The notes beneath the pieces are model-generated. The model saw only the letters and a program-made list of their open reading frames with translations. It ran no database searches and was not told the origin of the DNA. A DNA stretch of 64,000 nucleotides from Diploptera punctata (lineage: Eukaryota > Arthropoda > Insecta > Blattodea > Blaberidae), in the NCBI GenBank assembly GCA_030220185.1, contig JASPKZ010010228.1:1-64000 (forward strand), in the 5' to 3' direction. The translations under genes and the position numbers were made by a program. Positions 60,300 through 64,000 of the stretch are shown here, in pieces (position 1 is the stretch's first letter; every line of letters begins with the position of its first letter).

Positions 60300-61716
60300 T
60301 TTTATTCCGTTTTTTTGTCTATGGTCCATTTTGGGTTAGTGCAGTGTGAAGATAAATTATGGTATTTAATAGTTGAAGTTTTCAAGCACTTTTTTAAATT
60401 AATGTGATTAAAGCTTCTATTGAGTTAGTGTTATTTGTGTTTCTCACTGTTTCTGCTAAAGTATTATTTCTAATTAGTGGCGGAAGTTTGTTCTGTCTAG
60501 TATAGGACTTTCAATTGGAGTTTTCTGTGTTGATCTACTAATAGCAGTAGGTCTTATGTTATCTTGTAGTGGTCTAGGTGTACTTTTATTAGCTTATTGT
60601 GATGTGGATGCTTTTGTTGTTTGTGTATTGTTAGAATAGTGTTGTGGCATGGCTATGTATTTCTTGTATACAGGGCAGTCTCTGTATCTTGCAACGTGTT
60701 CTCCTTTGCAGTTAATGCATTTAAACTGTAATGTTTGTACATGCAGATAAGTCTATGCAGTCCAGAGCATCGGAAACATCTCTCAGTTCTAGAACAGAAC
60801 TGAGCTATGTGCCCAAAGCTCTGGCATCTATAGCATTGTGTGACCCTGTTAATCCTACGTAGTTTTTGTAATCTGATGTTTATGTAGCTGATATGACTTA
60901 GATTATCTAGTTTTTCATCAAGATGTTCAGTCCTTTTGAATGTCAGTACCCAAACTTGAATGAGCGTTTTGTTCTTTCTCCGCATTGAAAGGCTTGTTTG
61001 GTTAATTGTCGAATTGCAATTATAGGGTAGTCATGATGCTGTAAGGTAGGTAAGTATATCACTGGTTGGGAAGCTTGCTGGAATGCCTTTGAGTGTTACT
61101 TTAAGTGTTGGATTTTCTCCACATGCATATGTATAATATTTGAAGTTTTTTTATTTAGTTTATCTATGACTTGTTCATACATTTTGTTGTCTTTTGTTTG
61201 TATCTTTAGAGTATTGTTTAAGTATGTCATAGATATGCTATCATAGTTTTGACCTGCTATTGTCTCTAGTGTGCGTGCATCAGGGACTTTAATGTCTGCA
61301 ATGATAGGTGGAGGTTTTCGAAATCTGGGCCTGTTAGTTTTTTCTGTGTTGTTTGTAATTGCTTCTTCCTCTGAATTTATATCTGTCAATGGTTTAAATC
61401 TATTTTCAGTGATAGTTGGAGAAATCTTTTCCTTTAGTATAGCTTGTTTGTTTGTATGTTTAAGGTAATATGAATTCTGTGTCGTGTATGTGTTTTCTAC
61501 TTCTTGTTCATTTTCCTGAATGTTGTTCAGTGTTTCTTGTTCAATGTTTTCTTGATTTGTGTTTTGTGTATCTTGTTCTGTGTTTTCCTGATCCATTTCA
61601 GAATCAGATGTTTCAATATCAGTGTTTTCCTGTTCAGATTCAGAATTAGTTGTTTCAATGTCTGGTCCGTGAGGGGGATCTTTTAGGTTAGGTTCTTTTG
61701 GTTGCACTTTCACCAT
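60300..61716 (-). pseudogene. LINE ORF1 (gag-like) with zinc knuckles
   Basis: A 206-codon minus frame (61716-61096) has an acidic, Gln/Asn/Thr-rich N-terminus (ETSDSEMDQENTEQDTQNT) and PPPIIADIKVPDARTLETIA, then HMHVEKIQHLK. After a shift, another frame gives IQVWVLTFKRTEHLDEKLD near 60955 and CCHC knuckles: CYRCQSFGHIAQFC (60825-60785), CFRCSGLH (60775-60750) and CINCKGEHVARYRDC near 60725-60680. This PRE_C2HC plus zinc-knuckle layout is typical of Jockey/I-type ORF1 proteins, which package element RNA. It could be the ORF1 of a family C-like element. The ORF2 part is absent, cut off near the neighbouring LINE tail. Confidence 0.75.
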
Positions 61717-61823
61717 CTTGCGATGATGGGATGACAGGGCTGGAGGTTCCCTGTCCTTACCCCGGGTTCGGGTAAGGCCTGGGGATTGACGGGAGTGAGG
61801 AGGAGGAGATGCCGTGCACCGTG

Positions 61824-62132
61824 TTAAGGGAGGTTGATTACCAGGAAGTCTATCCGTGCTGTCTGTTGAATTCGTTGTTTTATAGCTTGATAAAGGTATT
61901 TATATGCTTTCTTAGTATAAATCAATTGAAGTTCAAGCAGGAGGCGAGCAGCCAATGCACCTAGCAGCCGATCACAGTCGAGCTGATCAGAAATACTGCC
62001 AAGCAACGTTGAGAAGAAATAGTTTTCCGCAGAATAACGTTGTACCAAGTATCTTCCCGACACTTGAAGTTCACAGTCGATATTTTCTACCATCAGAAGA
62101 CAGAATCCCAGAAGAATGAGAATAGTCAACAT
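61824..62132 (-). CDS. small ORF with signal-peptide-like start, function unknown
   Basis: From the ATG at 62132 the frame encodes 102 residues. The first 15 or so (MLTILILLGFCLLMVENID) are hydrophobic like a signal peptide or a single membrane segment. The rest has a short amphipathic stretch (LLGALAARLLLELQLIY) and a basic Gln/Arg tail. ATG is preceded by a pyrimidine-rich stretch ending in AG (TCTCGATTTCTTTGAG), which could be a splice acceptor. A plausible promoter and donor site lie about 820-890 bases upstream. I recognise no family. Its end touches the leader of the neighbouring LINE, so the last residues may be repeat sequence, and the whole ORF may be chance. Confidence 0.25.
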   Translation of the reverse strand: MLTILILLGFCLLMVENIDCELQVSGRYLVQRYSAENYFFSTLLGSISDQLDCDRLLGALAARLLLELQLIYTKKAYKYLYQAIKQRIQQTARIDFLVINLP

Positions 62133-62159
62133 TCTCAAAGAAATCGAGATATTGAAAGA

Positions 62160-62940
62160 AACTAAAAACGCTCACCTGCTGAATGAAAACTCACCCAGTT
62201 ACGTCAACCCACTCTACAGAATTCTCACGAACAACCAGTACCAATTCACAAGCTGAAATGAAGCATATGATTCGAAAGTACTTCACGCCCCACATCCAAT
62301 GTTGAGGAAGACTATGATCTCAGGTACTCTATTTTTATATTATAAGTATTGTGTCGTTGAAAAAAGTATATTGCACTGATAAAACAAGACACAGATACAG
62401 AAAGTATCTAACATCGTTGGTAAAAACTCTCGCAAATCCAAGGTCAACTACAGACAAAATATATTTATTTATTTTGTCTATTACCGGTACATATTGAAGA
62501 AAAAATTTCCACTTGTTCCCTAATAATTTTATTTCAATTACCGAATATAAAATGATGCAGTGTTCTACTTAAAAATATAGACATTTTGGGCTCATATTAA
62601 ACTTCTTTCAGTAATCATCGAATTACACTTTTTAAAAAATAATAATAGGTAAAAAATATTACAAATTCAAGAGACTTCTTGTTTTGTTACTATGAAATGC
62701 TATAAACATACCGGGGAATTTATAATTAAATAAATGTTTAAAATTAAATTAATAAATGAGTAGAATATTGTGCCGCAATAGCCTTGATTTATCTTCTAGG
62801 TTATCTATCCGTAATTAAGCACAATGAATTATTAAAATTTCACTAAACACTTTATTAAATTCTTCAATTTTTAACAAACTTCTATTCAGAATTATAATCC
62901 CCGAAATAATATGTTTTAATTGTTCTCTGAGTTAGAAGAA
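62160..62940. other. AT-rich stretch, possible intron
   Basis: No coding signal. If the promoter at 63 kb and the ORF at 62.1 kb belong together, this would be intron 1, but no proof is visible. Confidence 0.3.
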
Positions 62941-62952
62941 TTTCTCACTCAC

Positions 62953-63019
62953 TGATAATAAATAAATTCGCCACCACTTATCGTCACACTGTTCACCACA
63001 ATACTCGCTGTCACAGACT
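62953..63019 (-). other. candidate non-coding first exon with splice donor
   Basis: From the predicted start at 63019, 67 bases run to TTATCA followed by GTGAGT (62952-62947), a near-consensus splice donor. It contains no ATG on the minus strand. This is inference from the promoter geometry only. Confidence 0.25.
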
Positions 63020-63250
63020 GAGGGTCGTTCCGTCCTCACCTCATATTTATAAGCGAGTAGACGGAAATTTCCAGGTCCTTGAATGAGATGATTCGACATG
63101 GAACCCTCTCGTTTCCGATGCTTCTCGAATGGAGGAAATATATGTTCGTTGAACTCTGTGGCCTATTAGCCTAGGAATATCAGTGGCTGGTGCGGACCCT
63201 TGACTGGCGATTGGCTATTCGCCAATCCAATCCAACCAATGCGAGGTTTC
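63016..63250 (-). promoter_or_regulatory. candidate RNA polymerase II promoter
   Basis: On the minus strand TATAAATA occupies 63051-63044. The arthropod initiator TCAGTC lies at 63021-63016, placing its A 32 bases downstream of the first T of the TATA box, the canonical spacing. GGAAATTTCC (63063-63072), a good NF-kappaB-type palindrome, sits just upstream of the TATA box. Several ATTGG/CCAAT boxes lie at about 63208-63242, including the inverted repeat GATTGGC-TATTC-GCCAATC. The surrounding DNA is GC-richer than the rest of the window. TTCGAGAA near 63122-63130 could be a partial heat-shock element. The target gene is not proven. Confidence 0.45.
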
Positions 63251-63259
63251 TCTCGCCGG

Positions 63260-64000
63260 TCCGCGCAGTTTAAACGACGCCTACTACAACGCGTCACAAT
63301 ATATTAGCATTCTTACAGTCTGTAAAATATTGGATATTTTATTTAGTAAGAGTACTTTTTTGCGTCTAGTTGTTCTCAATTGCACCAATACACAATATTC
63401 ATATATTTATATTGTTAATGCAGTATCACTATACCTTACAATATTATTATTCGTAACGGAACTGTGGGTTTTATCACTAATTGTGAATTTGTACACTTCA
63501 TGGGGGGTCGGTGTGATATAGCATAAAGCACCCCAGTTCGGCAGAGGGCTATATCACATTTGGCTTATTCCGTGTTTGAATGCGTCCGGCCTCTGTTTCA
63601 CCCGCCACTGCACACATATCTTCCTGCGACCATTTATTTTTCCCTCTGACAATCAAACGACGGAGGCATTGTAACGGCTGTCGGTAGATTTATTTCACAA
63701 CCCGCGCGCTTCTGCGATGCGAAATCCCCTGTAAGTTATTTTACAGGTTCCTTCGAAATTGTAATTGCCTGTTTCCTTGTGACATATTGATAACATTATG
63801 AATGATAAAATTGTTCGCAATGGAAACATTCAAAACAAAGTTTAGAATGTATTTCCTTCATATCTTTGACGGCTGCCCAACACCATAATATACTGGCTTC
63901 TGGTGAGCAATGTCGACATCTGCAATTTTCGCCGTATAATTTACCACTGCTTTTGGACACGGTAATTCTACCTTTTCACTCCTTGTTTTCCACTTGTTCT
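63260..64000. other. GC-richer stretch, no gene recognised
   Basis: Contains clusters such as CAACCCGCGCGCTTCTGCG near 63700 and the short palindrome CCTGTAAGTTATTTTACAGG at 63728-63747. It may be upstream regulatory DNA of the candidate promoter. No ORF with recognisable domain was found. Confidence 0.35.

Noticed and set aside
63330..63521. 63-codon hydrophobic frame as a membrane peptide gene
   Set aside because: AT-rich chance composition, no start context or conservation evidence; it lies upstream of the candidate minus-strand promoter.
63728..63747. Palindrome as a protein-binding operator
   Set aside because: Only seven paired bases around a spacer; expected by chance in a window of this size.

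Overview
The window reads as AT-rich (roughly two-thirds A+T by eye) nuclear DNA from an arthropod with a large, repeat-packed genome. The insect-type mix of non-LTR retrotransposons, Penelope-like elements, mariner/piggyBac/hAT/pogo relics and a tRNA-derived SINE suggests an insect, perhaps a polyneopteran such as a cockroach or stick insect; that placement is inference. I found no convincing exon of a conserved host protein, no rRNA or tRNA gene, no CRISPR array and nothing bacterial. Nearly every recognisable coding stretch is a decayed mobile element.

Layout. 0-5 kb: a TIR element (D1), a truncated CR1/Jockey-type LINE copy and a shredded RTE-type reverse transcriptase. 5-10 kb: a nearly full-length but dead LINE with RNase H (family C), into which an 81-bp insert and a nested pair of foldback elements have landed. 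11-12 kb: two SINEs. 12.6-15.9 kb: a near-full-length decayed RTE-type element (family A, minus strand). 16.3-17.6 kb: a relic of a widespread uncharacterised repeat protein. 18-21 kb: mariner-type relics, one carrying a family A insertion. 23.5-25.3 kb: a second RNase H LINE broken by a SINE and by element D2. 26-28.3 kb: an internally deleted piggyBac with both ends and TTAA duplications, then an RTE 3' fragment with a 12-bp target duplication. 29.5-32 kb: family A again. 33.5-36.2 kb: a near-complete Penelope-like element (PLE). 37.6-38.3 kb: another LINE 3' end. 39.1-44.5 kb: LINE family B split by a younger family A copy. 44.5-46.7 kb: an RT scrap, a pogo-type DDE_1 transposase relic and a probable LINE 5' end. 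48.5-50 kb: a Mutator-like transposase relic. 50.2-51.9 kb: a second PLE with an inverted 5' piece. 52.5-54.8 kb: hAT and uncharacterised transposase-like relics. 55.8-60.3 kb: the best preserved element, a CR1/Jockey-type LINE with two ORFs. 60.3-61.7 kb: a LINE ORF1 with zinc knuckles. 61.8-64 kb: a GC-richer stretch with a plausible minus-strand RNA polymerase II promoter and a small signal-peptide-like ORF, the only place where a host gene may begin.

The genes do not cooperate in a pathway; what the window records is relative time. Family A copies sit inside family B and inside a mariner-type element, so they are younger than both. SINE and D elements sit inside RNase H LINEs. The CR1-type copy at 56-60 kb, with one frameshift in ORF2, is probably the most recent arrival. 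Many junctions still show target-site duplications, listed with each element.
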